DNA of 64,000 nucleotides from Arbacia lixula (lineage: Eukaryota > Echinodermata > Echinoidea > Arbacioida > Arbaciidae), in assembly GCA_963669155.1 (NCBI GenBank), contig OZ022576.1, positions 27,462,335-27,526,334 on the forward strand. Direction: 5' to 3'. The translations under genes were made by a program, and so were the position numbers. Below, one piece after another: positions 44,940 through 55,571 of this stretch (position 1 is its first letter; every line of letters starts with the position of its first letter). Under the pieces are notes generated by a model. The model searched no databases. It saw only the letters and a program-made list of their open reading frames with translations, and was not told the DNA's origin.

Positions 44940-45919
44940 AACTTGATTGCTATTGCACAACATTTGAATGTTGAATTGACACAGGGTATGAAGAAGGCAG
45001 AGATACTCGATGGTGTAGCTAGTCACATGACAGTCAGACAACAGACACAAACAGTTGAACAGGCTCAAAATCTGGGTACTTCAGATCAAACACAGCTTGA
45101 GCTTGCTAAAAATGGAATTTGAAGAGAAACAAAAACTGCGAGAAGCTGAAGAAAAACAAAGCGAGAGGCAGAAATTGAAATGAGAAGACTAGAAAAGGAA
45201 ATGAGATTGCGTGAGCTTGAATTATCTCAGACTAGTGCACAGGACAGTAAGTCCCATACATTTGATGTGGCAAAGAAGGTTCGTTTGGTGCCAAAATTTC
45301 AAGAGGTTAGAGTCAACAAATATTTTGTCTCATTTGAGAAAGTGGCTAGTTTGATGACATGGCCACAGGAATTTTGTGTTTTTGTTGGTAAAGCAGCAGA
45401 CGTGTACTCATCTCTATCGGCAGAACAGTCATGTAACTATGCTACTGTAAAGAAAGCAGTACTGAATGCGTATGAATTGGTACTGGAGGCGTACGGACAG
45501 AAATTCAGAAATACATACCGCAAGCCGGGTCAGACAAACATTGAGTTTGAAAAAGAAATGTTTGATAGGTGGTATGGTTCATTGAAAGTGGGGGAAGATT
45601 TTGATAGCCTCAGAGAGGTATAGAGGAGTTCAAAAAGAATGTTGCCTCCAATGTGAGATCCTACTTAGATGATCACAAAATCACAGATCTGAAAAAAGCA
45701 GCTCAAATGGTTGATGAGTACGAGCTAAGTTACAAGAATGATTACAGACCATCGTTCAGAAATTTCTCTGGTTACAGAGGTAAAAATCAGAATGATGCAC
45801 CAAAGAGTACTGGCCAAGCAAAAGATATGCAAAGTAAAAGCGGCAATACTAGTAGTGGTTCACCTCCGGCATTCAAAAATCAGTTTGGGAAAATCACCTC
45901 CAACTTGCTTTCATTGTAA
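44940..45919 (+). pseudogene. gag remnant of Gmr1-like element 1
   Basis: The frame opens abruptly with NLIAIAQHLNVELTQGMKKA, the N-terminal helix pattern of Ty3/gypsy Gag. It passes into a Glu/Lys/Arg-rich coiled coil (45120-45230), a capsid-like region (45240-45620) with TNIEFEKEMFDRWYGSL, and a Ser/Gly-rich linker. Frameshifts or stops occur near 45114, 45180 and 45623. The 5' LTR and leader are missing; the retroelement sequence starts exactly where the left duplicated block ends. Confidence 0.85.
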
Positions 45920-46297
45920 CAAGAAGGGGCACTTAAAAGCCCAGTGCTGGAAATTGCAAAGTACGGAAAAGAAAGAAGTTGGATTTGTCATGCCAAAAAG
46001 TGTCCTCCCAGAAGAAAGTGTGTCAGGTAGAGAAAGACAGGTCATTGAAAATTGTCCGTTTAATTTTGACGACAGAATAAACCAGGTTGATGAGAGATAT
46101 CGTACCTTTTTGACCAAGGGTGAGTTGGCCCCTAGTTTATTTGGTGAGGCAGGTAAGCCAGTGGTTATCCTTAGGGATACAGGGTCCAATCAGACGTTAT
46201 TGGTGGAAGGTATTGTGACTTTTCCACCAGAGAGTGCATTGAATGCCAAGGCACTGATACAACCTATTTTTGGCAGTTGTATCACCGGTCCCTTGTC
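45906..46297 (+). pseudogene. CCHC zinc knuckle and aspartic protease of element 1
   Basis: CFHCNKKGHLKAQCW (45906-45950) is a Cys-X2-Cys-X4-His-X4-Cys knuckle. At 46173 the frame reads LRDTGSNQTLLVEG, the D-T-G active site of a retroviral-type protease. The protease is cut after about 35 more residues by the inverted-repeat element at 46298-47134 and resumes after it with YKVDLKCDLVSGP and LPMRGIDCLLGNDLAG (47137-47250). Confidence 0.88.
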
Positions 46298-47134
46298 CAG
46301 CTTACTCTCGATATAACGAGGTCGTCGGGACCAGGGCATGCGTTCTCAAATGGAAAAGAGGATATATTTTTGCTCAACACATCATCCGACCTTGATGTAC
46401 TGTAACCGTTAAAATAACTAATTGCATTGCATGAAATGAATCGGACATGCAAACCACATGCTTTCAATGAACGTACGCTGTGCGAAGGAGTATGCCCCCG
46501 TATATCTGCCTGGCTCCATGCGTTGCCGATGCAATACATGTGCTTTCAATGCACATGTACGCACGCTATGCGAAGGAGTACTTGCTTGCGTTGTGTGTAC
46601 AGTGTATTACGAGGAGTGTGTCTGGCTCCATGCGTTGCCGATGCAATACATGTGCTTTCAATGCACATGTACGCACGCTATGCGAAGGAGTACATGCTTG
46701 CATTGTGTGTACAGTGTATTACGAGGTGTGTGTCTAGTTCCATACGTTGCCGATGCAATACATGTGCTTTCAATGTACATGCACGTACGCTATGCGAAGG
46801 AGTACATGCTCGCATTGTGTGTACAGTGTATTACGAGGTGTGTGTCTGGCTCCGAGCTCCACGCATTGCCAACGCAATACATGTGTGAGAAGATTGCTTT
46901 CGGCCCGCTCGCCCTCAATTTTTCATTCCTCGTAACGGACACAATTGTTATGTTTTTCTTTGTCTTGGAGTCAACATAATAAGCTCGTTATAACGAAATC
47001 TTGTTATAACCGTGCTCGTTGTAAGCGACGTAGTGCACCATAGGTTTGCATGTAGACAATTTTGGGACCGAGATATTTCTCTCGTTATAACGAAACCTCG
47101 TTATATCCGTGCTCGTTGTATCGAGAGTAAGCTG
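46298..47134. mobile_element. pogo-like MITE subfamily 2 (CAGCTTACTCTCG ends)
   Basis: Ends CAGCTTACTCTCGATATAAC and the inverse of TCGTTGTATCGAGAGTAAGCTG, with TA after the right end (47135-47136) and a mutated TC before the left. It shares the GTTATAACG/CTCGTTATA wording of the CAGGGAAACC family but has different terminal bases. Inside lies a 112-bp minisatellite. The Cys/His-rich frames at 46427-46979 are products of that minisatellite. Confidence 0.8.
46450..46875. repeat. 112-bp minisatellite, about 3.7 copies
   Basis: TGGCTCCATGCGTTGCCGAT-type starts fall at 46511, 46623, 46735 (TAGTTCCATA variant) and 46847, exactly 112 bp apart. Each unit holds ATGCAATACATGTGCTTTCA, CACGCTATGCGAAGGAGTAC and GTGTACAGTGTATTACGAGG. 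As 112 is not divisible by 3, successive units are read in rotating frames. Confidence 0.92.
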
Positions 47135-47136
47135 TA

Positions 47137-47690
47137 TAAGGTGGATTTAAAGTGTGACCTAGTTTCTGGTCCTGTTAGTGTTGGAGTCATCCCAGAGTTG
47201 CCCATGAGGGGTATAGATTGTTTGCTGGGTAATGACTTGGCTGGCAACAAAGTTGTTGTGTCGCCAGGTGTTTCAGAGCAACCGGTTGAGGTTACTGAAG
47301 CTGAACAGTTACAGGTGAAGTTCCCAGGGATTTTTCCGGATTGTGTTGTGGTTTTGGATAAACCAGTTGAGGTTCTGGAAACTGAGAACTTACAGGAAGA
47401 AGTACCGTGAATTTTCCCAGCCTGTGTTGTTACTAGGTCTCAGGCTCATAGGGCTGCGCACGATGATGCAGATTGTGTTGACATGGAGGAAAATACTGGG
47501 GTTTGGTTGGCTGAAACCTTTTCAAGGATTTTAATGAAGGGGGTGCTGTTCTAGGCTCCAAGGCTAGCAGTGGTGAACTGTTTAGTAAGTCTTCCTTGGT
47601 TGAGGCACAACAGGCGGACATTGAATTGAAGGGCTTGTCTCAGACTGCGTGTTCTGAGGCTGAGGCTGTTGATGTCCCTGAGTGCTATTA
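47137..47690 (+). pseudogene. Protease end and linker of element 1 pol
   Basis: Open from 47137 to 47410 and then frameshifted (TGA at 47408, another stop near 47550). The LPMRGIDCLLGNDLAGNKVV part is the C-terminal strand of the protease (G-I-D-x-L-L-G-N-D pattern). The acidic stretch after it contains an approximate duplication (QPVEVTEAEQLQ...FP and KPVEVLETENLQ...). It ends at the insertion point of the MITE at 47691. Confidence 0.75.
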
Positions 47691-48423
47691 CCGTAAATTT
47701 CGGCGTACAAGACGCAACGGCGTAAAAGACGCACCCCCACTTTGAGCACGCAATTAAAAAAAAAAAAAAAAATCGGGTCCGTATAAAGTTTCAACACATA
47801 TAACACATGTATGGGACTATATACAGTCAACAACAAAATAGATGGCTTTGATAGCCTGACACAATTGATGTATCAGTAATACGATCTCAATCACATCACC
47901 AGCATACTAAACCCGAACTAAAAAAACCCAAGGATTAGTATTTGTCCGCGAGACAACTCAAAGAAACCGCTGATCAAAAGGTTTAAACTAGAAAACTCCG
48001 TTTGATGGAGACTGCCATTCATTCTGTTACCAGCTAGCTCTGGCCACAAGCTGGCGCTAGTACACAAAGATCGTTCTTTGTGTAACAGAATGAATGGCAG
48101 TCTCCATCAAACGGAGTTTTCTAGTTTAAACCTTTTGATCAGCGGTTTCTTTGAGTTGTCTCGCGGACAAATACTAATCCTTGGGCTTTTTTAGTTCCGG
48201 TTAAGTATGCTGGTGATGTGATTGAGATCGTATTACTGGTACATCAATTGTGTCAGGCTATCAAAGCCATCTATTGTGTTGTTGACTGTATAGAGTCCCA
48301 TACATGTGTATACGTTTTGGTTTGAAAGACCCAATTTTTGCTAACGCCGTGTATAAGACGCAGCCGGACTTTGGCGAGATTTTCAAGGGTAAAAACATGC
48401 GTCTTATACGCCGAAAAATACGG
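47691..48423. mobile_element. CCGTATTTTTC-family inverted-repeat element in pol
   Basis: Starts CCGTAAATTTCGGCGTACAA, ends TATACGCCGAAAAATACGG, flanked by TA (47689-47690, 48424-48425). It is a full palindrome of about 365-bp arms: AGTATTTGTCCGCGAGACAA, AAAACTCCGTTTGATGGAGA and TTCATTCTGTTAC each recur inverted. Removing it rejoins the pol frame exactly (E-C-Y-Y-V-K-D-D). No transposase. Confidence 0.92.
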
Positions 48424-48425
48424 TA

Positions 48426-49466
48426 TGTCAAAGATGACATTTTGATGAGGAAGTGGAGACCTCCCCATAGGCCAGCTGATGAAGATTGGACTGTTGACCA
48501 TCAAATTGTTGTTCCTCCTTGTTATCGCAATGAGATTTTGAGAATTGCCCACGAGTTACCTGTTGACGGCCATTTAGGTGTCAGAAAGACAAAAGGTCGA
48601 ATCATGAGGCATTTCTATTGGCCAAAGTTGAGTCGAGATGTGGCTGAGTCACACATGTCAGGTGGTTGGTAAACCACAGCCGTCGATCAAGCCGGCACCA
48701 TTGATTCCAATTCCTGCATTTGATGAACCATTCACTCAGGTTCTAGTTGACTGTGTTGGCCCTTTGCCTAGAACTAGGTCAGGTCATAGGTTCCTCTTGA
48801 CAATCGCAGAGGCAGAGGCAATTCCACTCAGGAATATTACAGCCAAGACTGTAGTAGAGGCCCTAGTACAGTTTTTCACTAGGTATGGTCTGCCCAAGGA
48901 AATTCAGTCTGACCAGGGATCAAATTTCATGTCGAACATATTTCAAGAGGTGATGTATCAGTTGGGTATCAAACAGCTGAAGTCGTCAGCTTACCATCCC
49001 CAATCTGAAGGTGCATTAGAACGCTACGATCAGACCCTGAAGACCATGATTAGCGCATATTGTTAGGAGCACCCTGAGGACTGGGCTAAGGGCATCCCAT
49101 GTTTGCTACTAGGGACTCTCCGAATGAATCAACAGGATTTAGTCTCTCTGAGTTGGTGTACGGTCATGAGGTTAGAGGCCCCCTTAAGCTCATAAAGGAG
49201 AGGTTCATGTCCCAGGATGATGATGTAAACCTCCTTGACGATGTGTCAAAGTTCCATGAGAGGCTGTTTAAGGCACGTGAGGTAGTTAGGAGACATCTGA
49301 AACGTCCCAAGAAAGCATGGAAAAGAAAGCAGACAAGAATGCTAAAGTGCGTACTTTCAAGCCTGGTGACAAAGTACTTGTGTTGCTACCATTGCAGGGT
49401 GAGCCAGTAAAGATCAAGTTCAGTGGACCATACTGTGTCAAAAAGAAATTGAATGATGTCAACTAC
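48426..49466 (+). pseudogene. Integrase of Gmr1-like element 1
   Basis: The H2C2 region starts with IAHELPVDGHLGVRKT and RIMRHFYWPKLSRDVA, a frameshift follows near 48655, then the core has LVDCVGPLPRTRSG (first Asp), IQSDQGSNFMSN (second Asp) and EGALERYDQTLK (Glu). A small deletion after LLTIAEAEA removes residues between the first strands. A stop at 49063 and a frameshift near 49115 follow; then FSLSELVYGHEVRGPL, and a C-terminal FKPGDKVLVLLPLQGEPVKI of the GPY/F type with FSGPYCV. Integrase lies before reverse transcriptase. Confidence 0.92.
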
Positions 49467-49800
49467 TGTATAAGCTGTTATTTTCGCGTACATATATTTT
49501 CGCGAATGGCGGCTTCTGCCACATATTCGCGTGTTGTTAAATTCGCGTTCACGTACACTCATCGGGCGGCCGGGTCGTGCTCATGCTTAGTAGTCAGTAC
49601 GTACTACTAGTAGTACATGTGTGTGAGGCATGCGCTGTATGCTGCTGCATTTGTTCGCCATGCGTGTTAGTACTTGGTATAATCTCGTAATGTTGCAAGT
49701 TGATATGAGAATATTTTCGCGCGTTGTTAAATTCGCGTTTGCTCGTTCATTCGCGAAATTCGCGAAAATAAAACCCTCGCGAAAATAACAGCTTATACAG
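49467..49800. mobile_element. CTGTATAAGCTGTTATTTTC MITE in pol
   Basis: Ends CTGTATAAGCTGTTATTTTC and the exact inverse GAAAATAACAGCTTATACAG, flanked by TA (49465-49466, 49801-49802). 334 bp, with subterminal TTCGCG words in both orientations. It cut the integrase C terminus inside N-Y|V-I-G, which is restored when it is removed. Confidence 0.93.
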
Positions 49801-49802
49801 TA

Positions 49803-50811
49803 TGTGATCGGTGCTCCAAATAGGAGGAAAGAACAAAGAGTGTGTTATGTGAACATGTTCAAAGAATACTTTGAGCGAGAGGCTAGCCAGCCAGTTGGTG
49901 TGATACAGGTGGTAAATGATGAGGAGGAAGTAGATGTGGTGGAATCAGGTATGGACATGTCTGAATCGGATGTAAACATGAGTGAGCCACCCAATGGCAG
50001 GCTGTCTAACACGGAGGTGTTAGGGAAAACACATGAAGTGCTGAGCTACCTCCCTGAAGATCAGAGAAAATATGTAACTGATTTGTTGCATGAATTTGGG
50101 GACGTTTGCAAAGACAAAGTAGGTTGCACCCACTGACTGTGCTGATGTTGATGTTGGAGATGCTAGCCCAATCAAACAACACCCATTTTGGTTAAACCCC
50201 GATAAATTGGGGAAGGTTGGGGAGGTTTGATTCATGTTAGAGAATGACATAATAGAACCAAGTCAGAGTATTTGGAGTTCACCTATCGTTATAGTGCCAA
50301 AATCAGATGGTTCACAGAGATTCTGTATTGATTGCCGGAAGGTGAATGCAGTAAGACCGATTCATTCCCAATTCCCAGATTGGAGGACTGCATGGATAGG
50401 GTTGGTAACTCTGTCTTCGTCAGTAAGATAGACTTTCTTAAGGGCTACTGGCAAGTGCCAATGACTGACCGTGCAAAAGAAATATCTGCATTTGCGACCC
50501 CAGATGGTCTGTTTCAGTGTAAGGTCATGCCCTTTGGGATGGAGAATTCGCAAGCGACCTTTCAAAGGTTGACCAATCAGGTGATTGCCGGACTTGACCA
50601 CTGTGTGGTGTGCATTGACGACATTTTTGTGTTCTTGGATACATGGAGTGATCACATCCAACACCTCAGACTACTGTTTGACAGGCTCCACAAAGCCAAT
50701 CTTTTGATCAATCTCGCAAAAAGTGAATTTGCAAAAGCAAAGGTCACCTATTTCGGTCACATAGTTGGTCAAGGACAAGTACTGCCAAGAGAAGCCAAAG
50801 TGGAAACTATA
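49803..50811 (+). pseudogene. Integrase tail and reverse transcriptase of element 1
   Basis: GAPNRRKEQRVCYVNMFKEY closes the integrase, then an acidic linker. The reverse transcriptase starts near 50090 and contains [50 protein letters not shown] and the catalytic box as C-I-D-D (Tyr changed to Cys in the usual Y-I-D-D), then LLINLAKSEFAKAKVTYFGH. Stops near 50136 and 50230 and a frame change near 50345 disable it. It is cut at V-E-T-I by the pogo-like element at 50812. Confidence 0.92.
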
Positions 50812-52904
50812 CAGGGAAAGCCCGTTATAACGAGGGGGACGGGACCCACATTTTTTCCTCGCTATAGCCGATTGCTCGCTGTACCAGTACATGATAAAAA
50901 CATACAGAGCCAATGCATCTATAGGACTACACAAACAATACCATATTTACTGCTAGGACTGTAGTATTTAAATGGCTTTGTAAGCATTCTAAACTGAATT
51001 CCTTAGCTAAAAATTCACTAAAATATCTATCAGCACAGTTGAAAATGTACAGTTGAGGCCAAAAGTTTACATACACCTGGTAAGAAAACATAAATATGAT
51101 TTTTTACCACCATAAGAACATTGGGAATCCTTTATTTTGATGAAGATGGTTGGGTATGGTATCTACTTTATTTTCAAAGAGTATGTTTTCATAACAAAAA
51201 TATTTAGAAACATATATATGGTTGATTGAACTTTAATTTGGATAAATTCAGTGGGTCAAAAGTTTACATACACTAACCAAAATTGGTGATGGTGGTACCT
51301 GTATTACCCTAAGTATTTTTTTTTCTTCTTTTATTTTTTCACTTGTTGGAGTTGTCAATAAGCTTTCTGTATACTACTCCTGAGATTATTGTCAATTCCT
51401 CCAGCAAGATTGCAACAATCCAGTCCCATTTGCAGATTTAATTGCTCGAATACCATTGTACTTTTAGTCTGTCCATATGGTTTCTACAGAGATCTGGTCT
51501 GGAAATTTGACAACCCTCTATAATCTCCCCCTTTCTCTGTTTCACCCCTTTGTAAACTAATTAAAATGAATGTTTGGGTTTTTGTGGTGACTGAAGACAC
51601 AATTTGAACAGGGTTACTACTTTTAGGCTGGTGTATTAATATGTTGCTACATGCTCCAACATCTTAATACACAAACAATGTGTAATCTCCATTGATAAAC
51701 CCTATTGATTGTAAAATCGGATGATGAACCATGTAGCATCATGTTAATAAGCCAGCCTAGAGGTGGAAATATATTAAATTTAGGTCTTTAATTACCACAT
51801 TAACCCAAACATTCATTTAAATTAGTTTTTAGAGTTGATAAACTAAGCAAAGGGGGATTGAGGAGGGGTTGTCACATGTCTAGACCAAATCCCTGTAGAA
51901 ACCATATGGGCAGACCCCAAACATGGTATTCGCCCAAGGAAACCTGCAAATATGACTGAATTGTTGCAGTCTTGCTGGAGAAATGAACAATAATCTCATA
52001 AGAAGTATACATGAAGCTTGTTGGCAGTTTCAACTAGTGAAAAAATGAAAAATAAGGCTAAATACAGGCAACACCATCACCAATTTTGGTTAGTGTATGT
52101 AAACTTTTAACCCACTGAATTTATCCAAACTGAAGTTCAATCAACCATTATATGTTTCTAAATATTTTTGTTATGAAAACATACTCTTTGAAAATAAAGT
52201 AGATACCATACCCAACCATCTTCATCAAAATAAAGGATCCCCAATGTTCTTATTGTGGTAAAAAATCAAATCTATATGTTTTCTTACCTGGTGTATGTAA
52301 ACTTTTGGCCTCAACTGTACATAAATTACACTTCCAATGCCTCCGTTTACCGACAAATGAAGCAGTGGGGAGGCCCCGGCCGCGCCTATTGTCATGACCG
52401 CGTGTAGGCAATGAATTTTTATTGAATGCAATCTACATCTACACGCGCGGTGGCACATGTGTTTAGAGGCTCTTGCCATGTGCGAGCGTGACTGTGTAGA
52501 TGATTGGGCACGGGGCGTGCAGTACCTAGAGCTAGAGCTGTATAGAGATACGGCTCTGGCAGTACTGCACGCGCGTAATGTGGACATATGCATACTGTGT
52601 GGTTGTGTGTGTGATCAGCGTTTAACGGCGCGAAGAAAATTGCTTGTGCTGTTGTTGCGTTTCCCTCGCTGTGCGGCGTGGCTGAAGGGAGTGCCCGTAA
52701 TAACGGAGTCAATTTCCTTTCTTTTTCTTTATTCTTGGGCTGGGAATTTGCCTCGCTATAGCAGAAATTTCGCTATAGCCGACCTCGTTATATGAAAACA
52801 GAATACACGGAGGTCTATGGAAGACAAATCGGGACCCAAGAAATGTCCTCGTAATAGCAGAGGGTTCTCGCTATACCCGTGCTCGTTATAACAGGGTTTC
52901 CCTG
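50812..52904. mobile_element. pogo-like MITE, copy E, with a nested Tc1-like fold-back
   Basis: CAGGGAAAGCCCGTTATAAC on the left and the inverse GTTATAACAGGGTTTCCCTG on the right, flanked by TA (50810-50811, 52905-52906). The insert at 50050-52317 range begins at 51050. Without it the copy is about 823 bp, close to copy A. No transposase. Confidence 0.9.
51050..52317. mobile_element. Tc1-like fold-back element with IR/DR-type ends
   Basis: CAGTTGAGGCCAAAAGTTTA at the left and its exact inverse at the right, flanked by TA (51048-51049, 52318-52319). A second, inner copy of the core (GGTCAAAAGTTTACATACAC at 51255; inverse at about 52089) lies about 200 bp in on each side, the IR/DR arrangement of Sleeping Beauty-type transposons. 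The arms run on as a near-complete palindrome of about 600 bp each, so the transposase gene has been replaced by an inverted copy. No protein. Confidence 0.9.
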
Positions 52905-52906
52905 TA

Positions 52907-53482
52907 CTAAGCTTTCCCATCAGATTTTTGGGTATGGCTGGGTTCTACAGAAAATTTGTGCCGAATATCAGTACTGTAGTGAGGCCACTCACAAACTTGC
53001 TGAAAGGCGACGTCAAGTACATCTGGTCAGACGAGTGCCAAAATGCTTTTATGAAGTTGAAATTTATCATGGCAAATGAGCCGGTGTTGGCTGCACCCAA
53101 TTTCTCCAAGCCCTTCAAAGTGGCTATTGATAGCAGTGGTGTTGGTGTAGCGGCAGTTTTGCTCCAAGATGATGATGGCATAGAAAAGCCTGTGAGCTAT
53201 TTCTCGAAGAAGCTGAACAAGTACCAGAAAAAGTACTCAACCATTGAGAAGGAGGCACTCAGTATGATCCTTGCCCTTCAGCAGTTTGAAGTGTATTTGA
53301 AAAACAGTAAAGGGGAGATAATACTGTACACAGACCACAATCCCCTTGTCTTCCTGGATCAGTTCAAAACCAAGAACAGTAGAATATTCAGGTGGAGTCT
53401 GCTGATGCAGCCCTATGCACTCAAAATTGTGCGTGTATCAGGCAAAAACAATGTCATAGCTGATGAATTGTCCACAGGGTGA
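52907..53482 (+). pseudogene. RNase H domain end of pol, element 1
   Basis: Reads MAGFYRKFVPNISTVVRPLT, the thumb/connection segment, then the RNase H fold with VAIDSSGVGVAAVLLQDD (first catalytic Asp), YSTIEKEALSMILAL (Glu) and ILYTDHNPLVFL (Asp). The frame is intact to a TGA at 53480 after NNVIADELSTG. There is no integrase after RNase H, in agreement with the upstream position of integrase. Confidence 0.92.
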
Positions 53483-53951
53483 GAAAGAAAAATAAACAAT
53501 AACAAAGTAATGATAAGTTTTGTCACAAGGTATGTGATTATGTGTTAATGTGTTATTGAATCATTTTGTAAAAAAAAAAAAGAAAATTGCCATAGTGTAC
53601 ATCCAAAAGATTTTGGGAACATTCAGTGCAAGTAAGTGCCTTGCCGATTGATTATGGAATCGAAACAGTTTGTTTATTAATTAAGAAACTATTGTATGTA
53701 TAATTCATGTCATCAGAATGAGTGAATAAGAAATTCAAAGTACCACAAATATTCGAGACAAGTTGTCAGGGTTAAATTATAAGTTGTCATAAATAAAACA
53801 TGACAATATGAATTGTAAGTGTTCAAACATAAAAGTATGATTGTTCATAGTACAGTGAAGGTGAACATCTTTATTGAGGTAACTTTAAATGTTTGAAAAT
53901 GAAAAAGAAAAATTTGCTACTGCAAAATTTTCTTTTCTTCATGGGGGAAAG
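53483..53951. other. 3' untranslated part of element 1 with polypurine tract
   Basis: AT-rich and without a frame. The last bases before the LTR, TGGGGGAAAG (53942-53951), form a polypurine tract that would prime plus-strand synthesis. This fixes the strand of the element and the LTR start. Confidence 0.7.
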
Positions 53952-54648
53952 TGTTATAAATTTGTGTAAGTTGTACATGTTGCCATTAAATGAGAGGCAG
54001 TCTACGAGGTGTGAAATTCCTCATTGATGAAATCAACATTGCGCAATTCCTCCTTGGTGAAATCAACATTGCGCAATGTGTACTGGGTGGAAGATTCTGG
54101 AATTTGCGGGAGCTATCTGGGCCAGGTGTTATTTACATAAAAGAATGTTACACCTAGCTGAGACTCATTAGCATAATAAAGGAGGCACTGGCTGGAGTGT
54201 GCCTGTGGAGTTCAGTGACCTTTTGGGCAATGGATGACTCATCAGTGTAATCTGGGTCAGGTCAGTATTGTTTGTCATTTATTTCTAGATGTACTGAGAA
54301 ATTTCTAGATACGCAGATGATAGAATGTTCTAGAATGTAGAGATTGTGATATATATAGGAGTTGATTTGGACATGAGTTTAGAGTTATATCATCTTAGCT
54401 CCAGTCATGCACTTGTGGTAATAGTAACCTGCATTAGAGAGTTTATGTCATCTTAACTCCAGTCACGTGTGGTAATAGTAACCTGCATCTCAGACTTTGT
54501 TGCGACCTTGGCTCTATACACACCTGTGGATTTATATGAGGATTTTCTCTGCATGGATAATTACCTGCCTGTTAAATAGTGCTTATGAGATGCTGCCTGT
54601 GAAAGCCTTACACTCTGTGGATTGATATTTAACCATCTTGGATCATCT
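53952..54648 (+). mobile_element. Truncated 3' LTR of Gmr1-like element 1
   Basis: Starts TGTTATAAATTTGTGTAAG after the polypurine tract and is co-linear with the solo LTRs up to CATCTTGGATCATCT. The last ~300 bp, including the AATAAA region and the CA end, are missing. An internal tandem duplication (GAAATTCCTC...ATCAACATTGCGCAA, twice) lies at 54012-54078. Directly after the break comes the right copy of the flanking duplication. Confidence 0.88.
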
Positions 54649-55061
54649 ATCTTTGTTTTACTGGTACTCTGTAAAAAAAAAATAAAAATAGAAAATCAAT
54701 GTGTTAGAAAGATAGGCAGAGAAGGTGAAGAGCAGGCACAGACTTGAACTTGCATTTACTACTTGCCTGGCAGCGACACTATCCACTAGGCTACCGCTGT
54801 GTTTATGATAATAACACTATACTTACAAATCAATACCCAAGGCTTTCATTCTCTTAGTTCTTTGTATTCATGAGTCCTCAGTCGGACACGTGTGTATTCA
54901 AATAATTACATTTTTTTAGCAGAGAGCAAATATATATTAAAATTGTTTTTACTGGTACTCTTTGTGATGATTAGATGCCCTTTTATACCCTGTCCACTTT
55001 TCTAACAGATTAATCAATCAATCTTCTTACTACAGAGATTAACAGAGATTATTATCCATTG
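54649..55061. repeat. Right copy of the direct duplication flanking element 1
   Basis: Matches 44189-44216 plus 44555-44938. It represents the empty site of the 338-bp LINE fragment. A tRNA-like segment lies at about 54730-54800 on the - strand, with TAGCCTAGTGG and GTTCAAGTC boxes. After 55061 the sequence leads to exon 5. Confidence 0.85.
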
Positions 55062-55321
55062 ACTCTCTGCAAAATATTTAATGTTGGCATTTCAGTGGAT
55101 AACAACCACTAAATCTCTGTATTTTAAAAACTATGACTCTTTACTATGCATTTTTTTTTTGGAAATCCATTAGATATGAAAATATTATCTCTCTTTATAA
55201 TAGACAAAATGCCATTACTAACGGTATATTTAAGCAATCTTTTGTATGTTGAGTCAGGTTTTTTTAGAGATATTTTCACTGGGAGAGCCAGTAATCAATG
55301 CCTGATCATTTTATTTTGCAG

Positions 55322-55460
55322 AGTTCTGGAGTCACAGAGGAAGATTGCAATGATATTAGAAATGTTCCACACTGCCAGCCTCATGCACGATGATGTCATA
55401 GATGCCGCAGACACAAGGAGAGGGAAGACGTCCATCAATGAACAGTTTGGCCAAAAAAAT
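55322..55460 (+). CDS. PDSS1: PDSS1 exon 5: first Asp-rich motif
   Basis: The acceptor is TTTTGCAG at 55321 and the donor AAAAAT|GTAAGT. One base completes the split Arg codon from exon 4, followed by 46 codons. It carries EMFHTASLMHDDVIDAAD, which holds the first aspartate-rich motif DDxxD (here D-D-V-I-D) that binds the Mg2+-diphosphate of the allylic substrate, and then the conserved R-R-G-K. The residues before it (SQRKIAMILEM) match the usual helix leading into the motif. All key residues are intact, consistent with a working enzyme. Confidence 0.97.
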
Positions 55461-55571
55461 GTAAGTAGTCTCCACATCCTGTTCCATAGTGCAAATTTTA
55501 CTCCTGTGTAATAAATAAGGCTGTGTTCCCAGAATCTGTTTGTCTAGAAGAGCATCACAGGTGCGTTTATA

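Noticed and set aside
46427-46979. Overlapping Cys-rich frames of 153 and 173 codons
   Set aside because: They are explained by the 112-bp minisatellite, which is open in several frames at once.
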